NCBI RefSeq assembly: GCF_002369955.1 | Contig: NZ_AP014564.1 | Coordinates: 1,346,951 to 1,410,950 of the forward strand | DNA length: 64,000 nt | Origin: Ichthyobacterium seriolicida | Lineage (GTDB): Bacteria; Bacteroidota; Bacteroidia; Flavobacteriales; Ichthyobacteriaceae | Reading direction: 5' to 3' | Program-made: the position numbers and the translations under genes | Shown: positions 39,274 through 50,100 of the stretch, in pieces | Numbering within the stretch: the stretch's first letter is position 1 | How the letters are laid out: each line of letters begins with the position of its first letter | The notes under the pieces: model-generated | Databases searched by the model: none | What the model was told of the DNA's origin: nothing | What the model saw: the letters and a program-made list of their open reading frames with translations, nothing else

Positions 39274-42200
39274 TTATTCTTCTGTTAAACTTTTAAGATC
39301 TTTAACATTTAGAATCTTAGCTTTACTTAAGATATTAATTAAATTCTTAATCTCTTTTCTAGAATTAGAAAGTCCTTCCTTAAGGACTTTAACCTCTTGT
39401 TTAAGAATACTATTTTCATTTTTAAGAATACTATTCTCATCTTTAATAACGCTACTTTCTTTTTCTAAGTCTACTACACGATTGAAAACAGCTTGAGTAG
39501 CTGAGATATTCAAAGTGGTAAGGCCATCGTAATCTACTGATCTTAAATCATCTACTTGCTTACCGTATATAAATATTTTATTTGGAGATATCTCATCTCC
39601 TAACTCTACCACAAAAGCATTAGCACTTTTTATCTCTTTTATTTTAACTAAAATCTCTTGCGTATCATCCAAAATTAATTTTACCATGTCTCCCTTAGAA
39701 AAACCGTGAGATTTTTTTGTGGTAATTGATGTCATATTATCAATAGTTTCTATCGATTTCGAAAATTCATAGACGCTAGGAATCACACCACTATTCTTTT
39801 CTACAATATTTGGAGCTATACCTTCTATCTGCTGAGCTATTACTTTTTTAAAATGCTGATTACCCATTTTGTTAGTATCTCTCATAGTGTAATCCGTGAT
39901 TTCTATATCTAAAAGTTTTTTAAGGTCTGATTCTTTATCTGAAATGCCTATTATGCTCTTGAGACGTTTATCAGAAGAGATTAGTGTTTTTTTTGCATAA
40001 ACATTTCCTAGTAAGTGAATATCAGTAGTGTCATCATTACCAATGGTTACAGTATTATTCCCATGTCCTGTAATGTTATAACCTATAACTATCTCATTAA
40101 TGCTGTTATCTGCTTTCGCTTTAACATTATCTCCTATGAAAATAGAATTATTTGATGTCTGGAGAAATTTTGATCCGCCAGTAATAAAACAACCAGCTTT
40201 ATGTCCTATAGCTGTATTATTATCACCTTTAGTCGCATAATATAAAGCATATGCCCCTACAGCTGTATTTCTATTTCCTATAGTCATCATATATAAAGGA
40301 TGTGTGCCTATTCCTACATTTCTTTCTCCATTTACTAATCGGGATAAAGAAGCGTATCCAGTTGAAGTATTCTGATTGCCTGTGGTGTTATGAGCGAGAG
40401 AATATGCGCCAATAGAAGTGTTCTTACGGCCTGTAGTATTATCTCTCAAACTTTCAAAGCCAAAAGCCGCATTATAACCGCTAGTGGTTATGGCATTACC
40501 AGACCCTATACCTAAAAAAGTATTTTTTTCACCAGTACCTGCACTAGTTCCATTACTGCCATTTCCTGACCATTTAGTTATGAGATTATTAGTCCCTACT
40601 TTTAGCAGTTTATCAGAACTAATGTCTTTCCAATTAGAATCAGAAGATGGGTTAGTGGTAGTGCTAGGGATAGTGATAGCAGATCCAGTTCTCTTATAAA
40701 AAACCCCATCGTAAAGAACTACATCGCCTACATTATAAGTAAACCCACTCATTTTACTTCTTTTGTTAAAACCTGCACTGTGCAATATACCTCCTAAATG
40801 AGTAGATGTAATACTACCTTCCTTACCTATGATTACCGTATTATTTCCTTTTCCTATAGCTTCATTACCTATAACTATCTCATTAAGGCTGTTATCTGCT
40901 AGCGCTTTAGCATTATCTCCTATGAAAATAGAATTATTTGTTGTCTCGAGAAATGTTAATCCGTCAGCAATAAAAAAACCAGCATCATTTCCTATAGCTA
41001 TATTTCTATTCCCTGTAGTCGCATTATGTAAAGAATATGGCCCTATAGCTATATTATTATCCCCTGTAGTCATCATATATAAAGGATGTGAGCCTATTCC
41101 TACATTTTTTTCTCCATTTACTAATTGGTATAAAGAAGAGTATCCAATTGAAGTATTCCTATCACCTGTAGTGTTATCAGCTAGAGAATATGCGCCAATA
41201 GAAGTATTCCTATGACCTGTAGTATTATCTCTCAAACTTTCAAGGCCAATAGAGGTATTCCTATTACCTGTAGTATTATCTCTCAAACTTTCAAGGCCAA
41301 TAGAGGTATTCCTATGACCTGTAGTATTATCTCTCAAACTTTCAAAGCCAAAAGCCGTATTAAAATCGCCAGAGGTTATGGCGTTACCAGAGCTTATACC
41401 TAAAAAACTATTTTTTTCACCAGTACCAGTAACACTATCCGTACCAGCACCAGTAATAGTACCAGGGGCACCTCCACTAGTTCCATTACTGCCCTTTCCT
41501 GACCATTTAGTTATGAGATTATTAGTCCCTACTTTTCGCAGTTTATCAGAACTAATATCCTCCCAATTAGGATCAGAAGGTGGGGTAGGGGTGGTGCTAG
41601 TGATAGTGACAGCAGATCCAGTTCTCTTATAAAAGACCCCATCGTAAAGAACTACATCGCCTACATTATAAGTAAACCCACTCATTTTACTTCTTTTGTT
41701 AAAACCTGCACTGTGCAATATACCTCCTAAATGAGTAGATGTAATACTACCTTCCTTACCTATGATTACCGTATTATTTCCTTTTCCTATAGCACCAGCC
41801 CCTATAACTATTTCGTTAACGCTGTTATTTGCTTTAGCTCTAACGCCATTTCCTATGAAAGTAGATCTATTTGATGTCTGGAGAGGTGTTACTCCGTTAG
41901 TAATATAATAACCAGCGTCACTTCCTATAGCTATATTTTTATTCCCTGTAGTTATTTCATATAAAGCATATGGCCCTATAGCTACATTATTATTCCCTGT
42001 AGTCATTTCATATAAAGGATGTGAGCCTATTGCTACATTTTTTCCTCCATTTACTAATTTGTATAAAGAAGAGTATCCAATTGAAGTATTTCTATCACCT
42101 ATAGTGTTATCAGCTAGAGAATATGCGCCAATAGAAGTATTCCTATGACCTGTAGTATTATCTCTCAAACTTTCAAAGCCAAAAGCCGTATTAAAATCTC

Positions 42201-44391
42201 CAGAGGTTATGGCATTACCAGAGCTTATACCTAAAAAAATATTTTCCTTACCAGTACCAGTAACAGCACTCGTGCCAGCACCAGTAATAGTACCAGGAGT
42301 ACCTCCATTGGTTCCATTACTGCCCTTTCCTGACCATTTAGTTATGAGATTATCAGTCCCTACTTTTAGCAGTTTATCAGAACTAATGTCTTTCCAATTA
42401 GAATCAGAAGATGGGTTAGTGGTAGTGCTAGGGATAGTGATAGCAGATCCAGTTCTCTTATAAAAGACCCCATCGTAAAGAACTACATCACCTACATTAT
42501 AAGTAAACCCACTCATCATTTTACTCCTTTTGTTAAAACCTGCACTGTGTAATATACCCCCTAAATGAGTAGATGTAATGCTGCCTTCCTTACCTATGAT
42601 TACCGTATTATTTCCTTTTCCTATAGCGTCATTACCTATAACTATCTCATTAAGGCTGTTATCTGCTAGCGCTTTAACATTATCTCCTATGAAAATAGAA
42701 TTATCTGATCTACTGAGAAATGTTGATCCGTTAGCAATATAATAACCAGCTTCATTTCCTATAGCTATATTTTTATTCCCTGTAATCATATTATATAAAG
42801 TATATGACCCTATAGCTACATTTTTTTCTCCATCTATTGATTTGTGTAAAGAAGCGTGTCCAATAGAAGTATTCCTGGTGCCTATAGTGTTATCTTTCAA
42901 ACTTTCAGAACCAAAAGCCGTATTAAAACCGCCAGTGGTTATGGCATTACCAGACCTTATACCTAAAAAAGTATTTTCTATACCAATACCTCCACTAGTT
43001 CCATTACTGCCATTTCCTGACCATTTAGTTATAAGATTGCCTCTTGGGTCTTTTATAAGAGTATTGTTTTTATTTATCTTTTCGTTTAATTTCTTCCCCT
43101 GAGCTGCTGATAAGGCTTTAGCAGGATCATTAGTAACTAAATCATCTACTATATCAGATATATTTAATTTAGTACCTAGTTCTGTCTTAAGAACTTTGCC
43201 TTGTGCTGCCGATAAGGCCTTAGTGGCATCATTAGTGGTTAAATTATCTGCTATATCAGATATATTTAATTTAGTACCTATTTCTGTCTTAAGAACTTTT
43301 CCTTGTGCTGCTGATAATACCTCTGTAGCATTAGTGCTATTTAAATTATTTATTATCTTACTCCTATCAATCTTAGTTTGTATCATTCCAAACAATATTC
43401 TGCCCTGGTTCGATGATAAGGCCTTAGTGGCATCATTAGTGGTTAAATTATCTGTTATATCAGATATATTTAATTTAGTACCTAGTTCTAACTTAAGAAC
43501 TTTTCCTTGTGCTGCCGATAAGGCCTTAGTGGCATCATTAGTGGTTAAATTATCTGCTATATCAGATATATTTAATTTAGTACCTAGTTCTAACTTAAGA
43601 ACTTTTCCTTGTGCTGCCGATAAGGCCTTAGTGGCATCATTAGTGGTTAAATTATCTGCTATATCAGATATATTTAATTTAGTACCTAGTTCTAACTTAA
43701 GGACTTTCCCTTGTGCCGCTGATAAGGCCTTAGTGGCATCATTAGTGGTTAAATTATCTGCTATATCAGATATATTTAATTTAGTACCTAGTTCTGACTT
43801 AAGGACTTTCCCTTGTGCTGCTGATAATACCTTTTTAGTATCATTACTATTTAAATTATCTACGATTGTATTCTTATGGATCTTAGTTTGTATCCTTTCA
43901 GACAATATTCTACCCTGATTAGCTGATAGAGGAACGGCACTACTATGAGAACTTAGATTATTTACAACAATAATTTTTCTAGCAGTATTAGCATATATAG
44001 CATATGGAACACTAAGCAGCTTACCCTTTCTCTTTATATCGTATTGTCCATTATTATTCAGATCTAATTCTGTTTTAATCATATGAGGAATTTCCCAATC
44101 TAAATCTGTTAATTTGAGAGTTTTATAAACGTTAGGTTTATCGCCATCGCCTATCTTTAAAGACGCTATGCCGTCACTGTTAGTCCTAACTCTATGAGTT
44201 TCGCTATATACGGTCTTCTCGCCAAGGGAAGCGTCATTGATAAATAATATTATTCGTATATTGATAAAACTATCCCTCAATACATTGCTTTGATCATCTC
44301 TTATTAGAGCTTGATAACTTAACTTATCAGGGAAAACTTGGGGAAATGCATATGTGCTAAACATTATAAATAAAAGACCTATTTTTTTCAT
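39274..44391 (-). CDS. Giant tail-fibre-like protein D, intact (1,705 aa)
   Basis: Complete member of the six-gene family. Signal peptide MKKIGLLFIMFSTYAFPQ. N-domain about 19-140 (LSYQALIRDDQSNV, VYSETHRV, LLSVPYAIYANTAR). Nine LSAxQGK repeats, including an ordered run of three nearly identical KALSAAQGKVLKLELGTKL units. Four YadA-head-like beta-roll blocks (NTAFGFESLRDNTTG units) separated by three CBM5/12-like linkers (GFTYNVGDVVLYDGVFYKR). The last ~235 residues hold the S74 chaperone (SSDKRLK, AQQIEGIAPN) and a coiled coil. Family knowledge: S74 domains fold trimeric fibres and cleave themselves off. Expected product: a secreted trimeric fibre with sugar-binding potential. No T9SS sorting domain or lipobox is seen. 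Confidence 0.88.
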   Translation of the reverse strand: MKKIGLLFIMFSTYAFPQVFPDKLSYQALIRDDQSNVLRDSFINIRIILFINDASLGEKTVYSETHRVRTNSDGIASLKIGDGDKPNVYKTLKLTDLDWEIPHMIKTELDLNNNGQYDIKRKGKLLSVPYAIYANTARKIIVVNNLSSHSSAVPLSANQGRILSERIQTKIHKNTIVDNLNSNDTKKVLSAAQGKVLKSELGTKLNISDIADNLTTNDATKALSAAQGKVLKLELGTKLNISDIADNLTTNDATKALSAAQGKVLKLELGTKLNISDIADNLTTNDATKALSAAQGKVLKLELGTKLNISDITDNLTTNDATKALSSNQGRILFGMIQTKIDRSKIINNLNSTNATEVLSAAQGKVLKTEIGTKLNISDIADNLTTNDATKALSAAQGKVLKTELGTKLNISDIVDDLVTNDPAKALSAAQGKKLNEKINKNNTLIKDPRGNLITKWSGNGSNGTSGGIGIENTFLGIRSGNAITTGGFNTAFGSESLKDNTIGTRNTSIGHASLHKSIDGEKNVAIGSYTLYNMITGNKNIAIGNEAGYYIANGSTFLSRSDNSIFIGDNVKALADNSLNEIVIGNDAIGKGNNTVIIGKEGSITSTHLGGILHSAGFNKRSKMMSGFTYNVGDVVLYDGVFYKRTGSAITIPSTTTNPSSDSNWKDISSDKLLKVGTDNLITKWSGKGSNGTNGGTPGTITGAGTSAVTGTGKENIFLGISSGNAITSGDFNTAFGFESLRDNTTGHRNTSIGAYSLADNTIGDRNTSIGYSSLYKLVNGGKNVAIGSHPLYEMTTGNNNVAIGPYALYEITTGNKNIAIGSDAGYYITNGVTPLQTSNRSTFIGNGVRAKANNSVNEIVIGAGAIGKGNNTVIIGKEGSITSTHLGGILHSAGFNKRSKMSGFTYNVGDVVLYDGVFYKRTGSAVTITSTTPTPPSDPNWEDISSDKLRKVGTNNLITKWSGKGSNGTSGGAPGTITGAGTDSVTGTGEKNSFLGISSGNAITSGDFNTAFGFESLRDNTTGHRNTSIGLESLRDNTTGNRNTSIGLESLRDNTTGHRNTSIGAYSLADNTTGDRNTSIGYSSLYQLVNGEKNVGIGSHPLYMMTTGDNNIAIGPYSLHNATTGNRNIAIGNDAGFFIADGLTFLETTNNSIFIGDNAKALADNSLNEIVIGNEAIGKGNNTVIIGKEGSITSTHLGGILHSAGFNKRSKMSGFTYNVGDVVLYDGVFYKRTGSAITIPSTTTNPSSDSNWKDISSDKLLKVGTNNLITKWSGNGSNGTSAGTGEKNTFLGIGSGNAITTSGYNAAFGFESLRDNTTGRKNTSIGAYSLAHNTTGNQNTSTGYASLSRLVNGERNVGIGTHPLYMMTIGNRNTAVGAYALYYATKGDNNTAIGHKAGCFITGGSKFLQTSNNSIFIGDNVKAKADNSINEIVIGYNITGHGNNTVTIGNDDTTDIHLLGNVYAKKTLISSDKRLKSIIGISDKESDLKKLLDIEITDYTMRDTNKMGNQHFKKVIAQQIEGIAPNIVEKNSGVIPSVYEFSKSIETIDNMTSITTKKSHGFSKGDMVKLILDDTQEILVKIKEIKSANAFVVELGDEISPNKIFIYGKQVDDLRSVDYDGLTTLNISATQAVFNRVVDLEKESSVIKDENSILKNENSILKQEVKVLKEGLSNSRKEIKNLINILSKAKILNVKDLKSLTEE
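43095..43935 (-). repeat. LSAxQGK repeat array of gene D (9 units)
   Basis: Short array of ~105 bp units. The units at about 43490-43790 are almost base-identical, suggesting recent tandem duplication. Confidence 0.75.
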
Positions 44392-44423
44392 ATTTTTTTT
44401 CTTTAGAAATAAAAAGAAATATT

Positions 44424-44452
44424 GTTATATCTGCATTTAGATGCCAATGCAA
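44424..44452 (-). promoter_or_regulatory. Promoter-like palindromic block of gene D
   Basis: TTGCAT, 17 bp, TATAAC on the minus strand. The palindrome is reduced to GCATT...AATGC arms (44433-44450) around an 8-base centre. Confidence 0.38.
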
Positions 44453-44504
44453 TTTAAACTATTTTCATAGATTTTAAAAAAAAGATTCAACAAGATTAAT
44501 TTAA

Positions 44505-45122
44505 CCCAGATTATTCACAGATATATCGTCAATATTAGGCATAAAGTGCTAATTTTCTTAGGAAGAATGCCATAGAAGTTTGTTTTGACTTTTATGTTAA
44601 AAGAGGTGATTCAAGTGAAAATAGAATAAAAGAAGTTAAAAATATGTGTTTTTCTGATCGTTTGTCAAATCATAGTTTTCTTGCTAATTTTTTTCGACTT
44701 ATGATGAGTAGTTTTGCCTATGAAATGTTTTTATTACTGAAACAGAAGATAAAGAAAACAAGATTTGAAGTAGCAAAAAAATGGTTAATCAGTTCGATTA
44801 GAACCTATCTTCTCAAGGTAGGAGCAACGATTAAAATTACCAAAAGGCGAATCTATTACCAGCTATCTAAATCTTTTGTTTACAAGGGTTTATTTCGGGA
44901 AATTATTACCCAGTAACGGTTGTTTATTTGTGAAATGAACAAGCTTGGGATAGTTACGCCTTGTCGTTAAAAAACCATGTAAAAACACTAAAAAAGAGCA
45001 TTGTCATCCTAAAAAAAGGTGCAAAAAAACGACAAAGAAGATGAGTTCTCTTCGATTAGTAAAAAAGTTAAGGAAAAAATATCACGTCTAATCTATTTTA
45101 ATATGACTATGAATAATGCGGG
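44505..45122 (+). mobile_element. Internally deleted IS1380 derivative (618 bp)
   Basis: Left end CCCAGATTATTCACAG and right end CTATGAATAATGCGGG with TTAA on both sides (44501-44504, 45123-45126). The right two thirds are nearly identical to the complete IS1380 copies, whereas the left ~130 bp match the older remnants. That points to a recombinant between an old and a recent copy. Confidence 0.82.
44644..44916 (+). pseudogene. IS1380 transposase C-terminal fragment (90 aa)
   Basis: Equals the last 90 residues of the 432-residue IS1380 transposase (MCFSDRLSNHSFLANFFRLM onward) with one change (SSFAYEM for SSLAYEM). It lacks both catalytic aspartates, so it is inactive. The frame upstream (ENRIKEVK) remains readable to about 44600. 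Confidence 0.88.
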
Positions 45123-45126
45123 TTAA

Positions 45127-45326
45127 TAAAAAAGTTAACGAAAAAAAAGATCACGTTTAATCTATTTTAACATTGTCATTCCCAACAGATGATGCTGTTA
45201 TGAAATCTACTTTTTAGCTCTGAGGGAGGCTACAAAAAAATGGTCCAAAACCATACCAAATTGGGGAATAATCCTGAATCAATTTTTAACTATTTTTGAC
45301 GAAAGAGTTCGACTATGAATAAAAAC
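45127..45326 (+). mobile_element. Stacked IS1380 and IS256 remnants
   Basis: 45127-45171 repeats a piece of the IS1380 right end (AAAAAAGTTAACGAAAAAAA). From 45172 the sequence matches the IS256 3' part (CAACAGATGATGCTGTTATG, GAGTTCGACTATGAATAAA) with a frameshift at CTACTTTTTAGCTC. The same fusion occurs at 51927-52175, so the two remnants were joined before the blocks were duplicated. Confidence 0.7.
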
Positions 45327-46664
45327 GACACTATCCTGTAAAGTGTGTAAAGTTTATATTTAGGAAAAAAAATCCTAGATATTTTTTAAAAAAACTAATT
45401 AAAACTTTATACAAATGAAAAAAGAAGATTTATTAAAAGATGAATTCTTAAAACAATTCAAAACAGGAGAAGATCTGATGTCATTTCTAAAAGATATTCA
45501 GAGACGAGGTATTGAAAAGATTCTAGAAGGGGAATTAGATTCACATTTGGATTATTCTAAATATGAGCAATCAAAGAATACAAATTTCCGCAATGGCTAT
45601 TCTACAAAAAATGTTAGGACATCATTAGGAGAGAGCAAGATTAAAGTTCCAAGAGATAGAGATTCCTCTTTTAATCCTATGTTAATCCCTAAACGCAAAA
45701 ATATGGCAGAAGGATTAGAAAATATAATCATCAGTTTTTATTTCAAGGGGATGAGTAATTCAGACATAGAGGATCAAATACAAGAGTTATACAATTTTGA
45801 TATTTCTACATCTACCATATCGCGTATCACAGATAGAGTGACAAATGAATCATAGCCTGGCAAAATAGACCTCTAGAGCCTGTATATTTGATAGTTTGGA
45901 TGGACGCTATAGTATTCAAGGTTAGGGAGAATTCCAAAGTGATCAACAAGAGTATGTACATCGCTATTGGCCTTGGTAGAGATGGGAAAAAAGAAGTATT
46001 AGGCTTATGGTTAGGGAAGAATGAATCCTCTGCATTTTGGATGAGCGTATTAACAGATCTAAAGGCTCGAGGAGTTGAGGATATACTTATCACAGCTACG
46101 GATAATTTAAATGGCTTTACCCAAACTATAAAAAATGTATTTCCTGAATCCACAACCCAAATATGTGTAGTACATCAAATCAGGAATTCAAGCAGATATG
46201 TAGTATTTAAGGATAAAAAGACGTTTTTTAATGACATGAAATCAATATACAATTCCCCTACTAAACAATCAGCTGAGGCTGCCCTAAATGACTTTGCAAA
46301 AACATGGGAATCTAAGTATTCCTATGCTGTTAAAAGCTGGCGAGATAACTGGGAGGAACTGTCTGCTTTTTATGAGTTTCCCGTAGAAATCAGGAAAATT
46401 ATTTACACGACCAATTTGATTGAAAACCTCAATGGAAAAATCAGAAAGTATACCAAAAACAAATTGTCATTCCCAACTGATGATGCTGTTATGAAATCTA
46501 CTTTTTTAGCTCTGAGGGAGGCTACAAAAAAATGGTCTAAACCCATACCAAATTGGGGAATAATTTTGAATCAATTTTTAACTATTTTTGACCAAAGAGT
46601 TCGACTATGAATAAAAACAAAAAAATATGTCATTTCTTATTTACACACTTTAAGGGATAGTGTC
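45327..46664 (+). mobile_element. IS256-family element, complete ends (1,338 bp)
   Basis: Terminal inverted repeats GACACTATCCTGTAAAGTGT (left) and, read from the right end inward, GACACTATCCCTTAAAGTGT. Length is right for IS256. The flanks do not match each other (IS256 debris left, IS1380 debris right), so no target duplication is seen and the site has been rearranged. The transposase is frameshifted. Confidence 0.85.
45415..46610 (+). pseudogene. IS256-family (mutator-type) transposase, frameshifted
   Basis: Two adjoining frames give one transposase. 45415-45855 encodes the N-terminal part (MKKEDLLKDEFLKQFKTGED to [11 protein letters not shown]). The rest continues in the -1 frame from about 45850 ([20 protein letters not shown]) to VRL at 46610. 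One lost base near 45847-45850 (AATGAATCATAG for expected AATGAAATCATAG) explains it. The restored protein would be 398 residues, normal for IS256, with DDE residues in [14 protein letters not shown] and [10 protein letters not shown]. No slippery heptamer precedes the stop, so programmed frameshifting is unlikely. Confidence 0.88.
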
Positions 46665-46790
46665 ATAGCCCAAAAATGAGGAATAAAAATATACCATTTA
46701 TAACTCTTAGTTCATCAATGACCACTTATAAATACTGGATAAAGCGATAGATTCTATCCAAAAAATTCATACGACTATGAATAATCTGGG
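46665..46790 (+). mobile_element. IS1380 scrap (gene start joined to right end)
   Basis: ATAGCCCAAAAATGAGGAAT matches the IS1380 transposase start and ACGACTATGAATAATCTGGG its right inverted repeat, followed by TTAA (46791-46794). About 75 bp between them match neither and are unassigned. The right end has landed inside the MITE that follows. Confidence 0.65.
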
Positions 46791-47003
46791 TTAATAAGGG
46801 CACTTGAATCCTTTGATTTTATTAGCATTTAAATAAATGCCTCTTTATTTTTTGGTTCTTTTATGTTTATGAGATAAACTAGAGGAAAATTAACAATTTT
46901 TGAGCAAAAAACACTCGATTTTTCACAACTGCTATTCTATTTAATTTCAGTTAATTGAGGGCTTTCAATAATTTTTAGTAAGTAAATTATTAATCGAACT
47001 TAT
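46791..47003. mobile_element. MITE copy 3, left end lost to an IS1380 insertion
   Basis: Begins at TTAATAAGG, which in the other copies lies ~10 bp inside the left repeat (GGATTAATAAA), so IS1380 used the TTAA in the MITE as its target. The right end reads TTATTAATCGAACTTATG. Interior closely matches copy 2. Confidence 0.6.
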
Positions 47004-47107
47004 GTATCTAATTTTTAATGATTTTTAAAAAATCTATTGGATAGAGTTTGATTTACATTCCCTATTTGCTCCCCTAAGGGCTAGTGTCAGTTAATATATT
47101 TCAGATA

Positions 47108-50100
47108 TTATTCTTCTATTAAACTTTTAAGATCTTTAACATCTATAATCTTAGCTTTATTTAATATTTTAATTAAATTCTTAATAATCTCTTTTCTAGA
47201 ATTAGAAAGTCCTTCCTTGAGGACCTTAACCTCTTGTTTAAGAATAGTATTCTCATTTTTAAGAATACTATTCTCGTCTTTAATAACGCTACTTTCTTTT
47301 TCTAAGTCTACTATACGATTGAAAACAGCTTGAGTAGCTGAGATATTCAAAGTGGTAAGGCCATCGTAATCTACTGATCGCAAATCATCTACTCGCTTAC
47401 CATATACAAATACTTTATTTGGAGGTACCTCATCTCCTAAATCTACCACAAAAGCATTAGCACTTTCTATCTCTTTTACTTTAACTAAAATCTCTCGCTT
47501 ATCATTCAAAATTAATCTTACCATGTCTCCCTTAGAAAAACCGTGAGATTTATTTGTAGTAATTGATGTCATATTATCAATAATTTCTACCGATTTCGAA
47601 AATTCATAGACACTAGGAATCACACCACTGTTCTTTCCTACAATATTTGGAACTATACCTTCTATCTGCTGAGCTATTACTTTTTTAAAATGCTGATTAC
47701 CCATTTTATTAGTATCTCTCATAGTGTAATCCGTGATTTCTATATCTAAAAGTTTTTTAAGGTCTGATTCTTTATCTGAAATGCCTATTATGCTCTTGAT
47801 ACGTTTATCAGAAGAGAGTTTTATAGTGCCTGCATGAACATTTCCTGGTAAGTGAATGTCAGTAGTGTTACTATTACCAATGACAACAGTATTATCTCCT
47901 TTTCCTTTAGCTCCATTACCTATAACTATCTCATTAGAGCTGTTATCTGCTTTCGCTTTAACATTATATCCTATGAAAATAGAATTATTTGATGTCTGGA
48001 GAAGTGATCCGTTAGAAATATAATAACCAGCTTGATTTCCTATAGCTGTATTATTATCCCCTGTAGTTATTTTATGTAAAGCATATGCCCCTATAGCTGT
48101 ATTATTATCCCCTGTAGTTATTTTATATAAAGCATTTGTCCCTATAGCTGTATTATCATCCCCTGTAGTTATACTATATAAAGGATGTGAGCCTACTGCT
48201 ACATTTCTTCTTCCACTTGCTAATTTGTATAAAGAAGCGTATCCAATAGAAGTATTCCTAGAACCTGTATCGTTATCAGTGAGAGAATATGCGCCAAAAG
48301 AAGTATTCTTTTCACCTGTAGTATTATCTTCAAAACTTTTAAAGCCAAAAGCCGTATTCCGATCGCCAGAGGTTATGGCATTACCAGAGTTTATACCTAA
48401 AAAAATATTTTCTTTACCAGTACCTGCACTAGTTCCATTACTGCCATTTCCTGACCATTTAGCTATGAGATTATTTCTTCCTATTTTTAGCAGTTTATCA
48501 GAACTAATGTCTTTCCAATTAGAATCAGAAGATGGGTTAGGGTTAGGGTTAGTGGTAGTGCTAGGGATAGTGATAGCAGATCCAGTTCTCTTATAAAAAA
48601 CCCCATCGTAAAGAACTACATCGCCTACATTATAAGTAAAACCACCCATTTTACTTCTTTTATTAAAACCCGCACTGTGCAATATACCTCCTAAATGAGT
48701 AGATGTAATACTACCTTCCTTACCTATGACTACTGTATTATTTCCTTTTCCTGTAGCGTAATAACCTATAACTATCTCATTAATGCTGTTATCTGCTAGC
48801 GCTTTAGCGTTATCTCCTATGAAAATAGAATTATTTGTTGTCTCGAGAAATGTTAATCCGTCAGCAATAAAATAACCAGCGTCACTTCCTATAGCTATAT
48901 TACTATCACCTGTAGTTATTTTATGTAAAGAATATGGCCCTATAGCTACATTATTACTCCCTATAGTCATTTCATATAAAGGATGTGAGCCTATTCCTAT
49001 ATTTTTTTCTCCATCTACTAATTGGTATAAAGAAGAGTATCCAATAGAAGTATTCATAGTACCTATAGTGTTAAAAGCTAGAGAATAAGCGCCAATAGAA
49101 GTATTCCTATCGCCTGTAGTGTTATCTCTCAAACTTTCAAGGCCAATAGAGGTATTTCTATGACCTGTAGTATTATCTCTCAAACTTTTAAAGCCAAAAG
49201 CCGTATTTAAACCGCCAGTGGTTATGGCGTTACCAGACCTTATACCCAAAAGAGTATTATAATCGCCAGTACCTGAACTAGTTCCATTACTGCCCTTTCC
49301 TGACCATTTAGTTATGAGATTAGTACCTACTTTTCGCAGTTTATCAGAACTAATATCTTCCCAATTAGGATCAGAAGATGGGTTAGGGATGGTGCTAGTG
49401 ATAGTGACAGCAGATCCAGTTCTCTTATAAAAAACCCAATCGTAAAAAACTACATCACCTACATTATAAGTAAACCCTCTCATTATTTTACTTCTTTTGT
49501 TAAAACCTGCACTGTGCAATATACCTCCTAAATGAGTAGATGTAATGCTGCTTTCCTTACCTATGACTACCGTATTATTTCCTTTTCCTATAGCGTCATC
49601 ACCTATAACTATCTCATTAATGCTGTTATCTGCTAGCGCTTTAGCATTATTTCCTATGAAAATATAATTATTTGTTGCCTGGAGAAATGTTAATCCGTCA
49701 GCAATATAATAACCAGCTTCATTTCCTATAGCTATATTTTTATTCCCTGTAATCATATTATATAAAGTATATGACCCTATAGCTGTATTTTTACTCCCTG
49801 TAGCCATTTCATATAAAGAACGTAAGCCTATTGCTACATTTTTTTCTCCATCTACTGATTTGTGTAAAGAAGAGTGTCCAATAGAAGTATTACTGATACC
49901 TATAGTGTTATTTTTCAAACTTTCAGAGCCAAAAGCCGTATTAAAACCACCAGTGGTTATAGCATTACCAGACCTTATACCTAAAAAAGTATTTTCTATA
50001 CCAATACCTCCACTAGTTCCATTACTGCCCTTTCCTGACCATTTAGTTATAATATTGTCTCTTGGGTCTTTTATAAGAGTATTGTTTTTATTTATCTTTT

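Noticed and set aside
43196-43918. Long plus-strand ORFs opposite the repeat arrays (for example 240 codons at 43196, 190 at 23222, 138 at 30700)
   Set aside because: They mirror the LSAxQGK arrays in the opposite frame (CAADKALVASLVVK-type repeats), recur only where the arrays do, and have no start context. They are shadows of the leftward genes.
45840-45890. Programmed frameshifting in the IS256 transposase
   Set aside because: No slippery heptamer precedes the stop, and IS256 transposases are normally single ORFs. A one-base loss is simpler.
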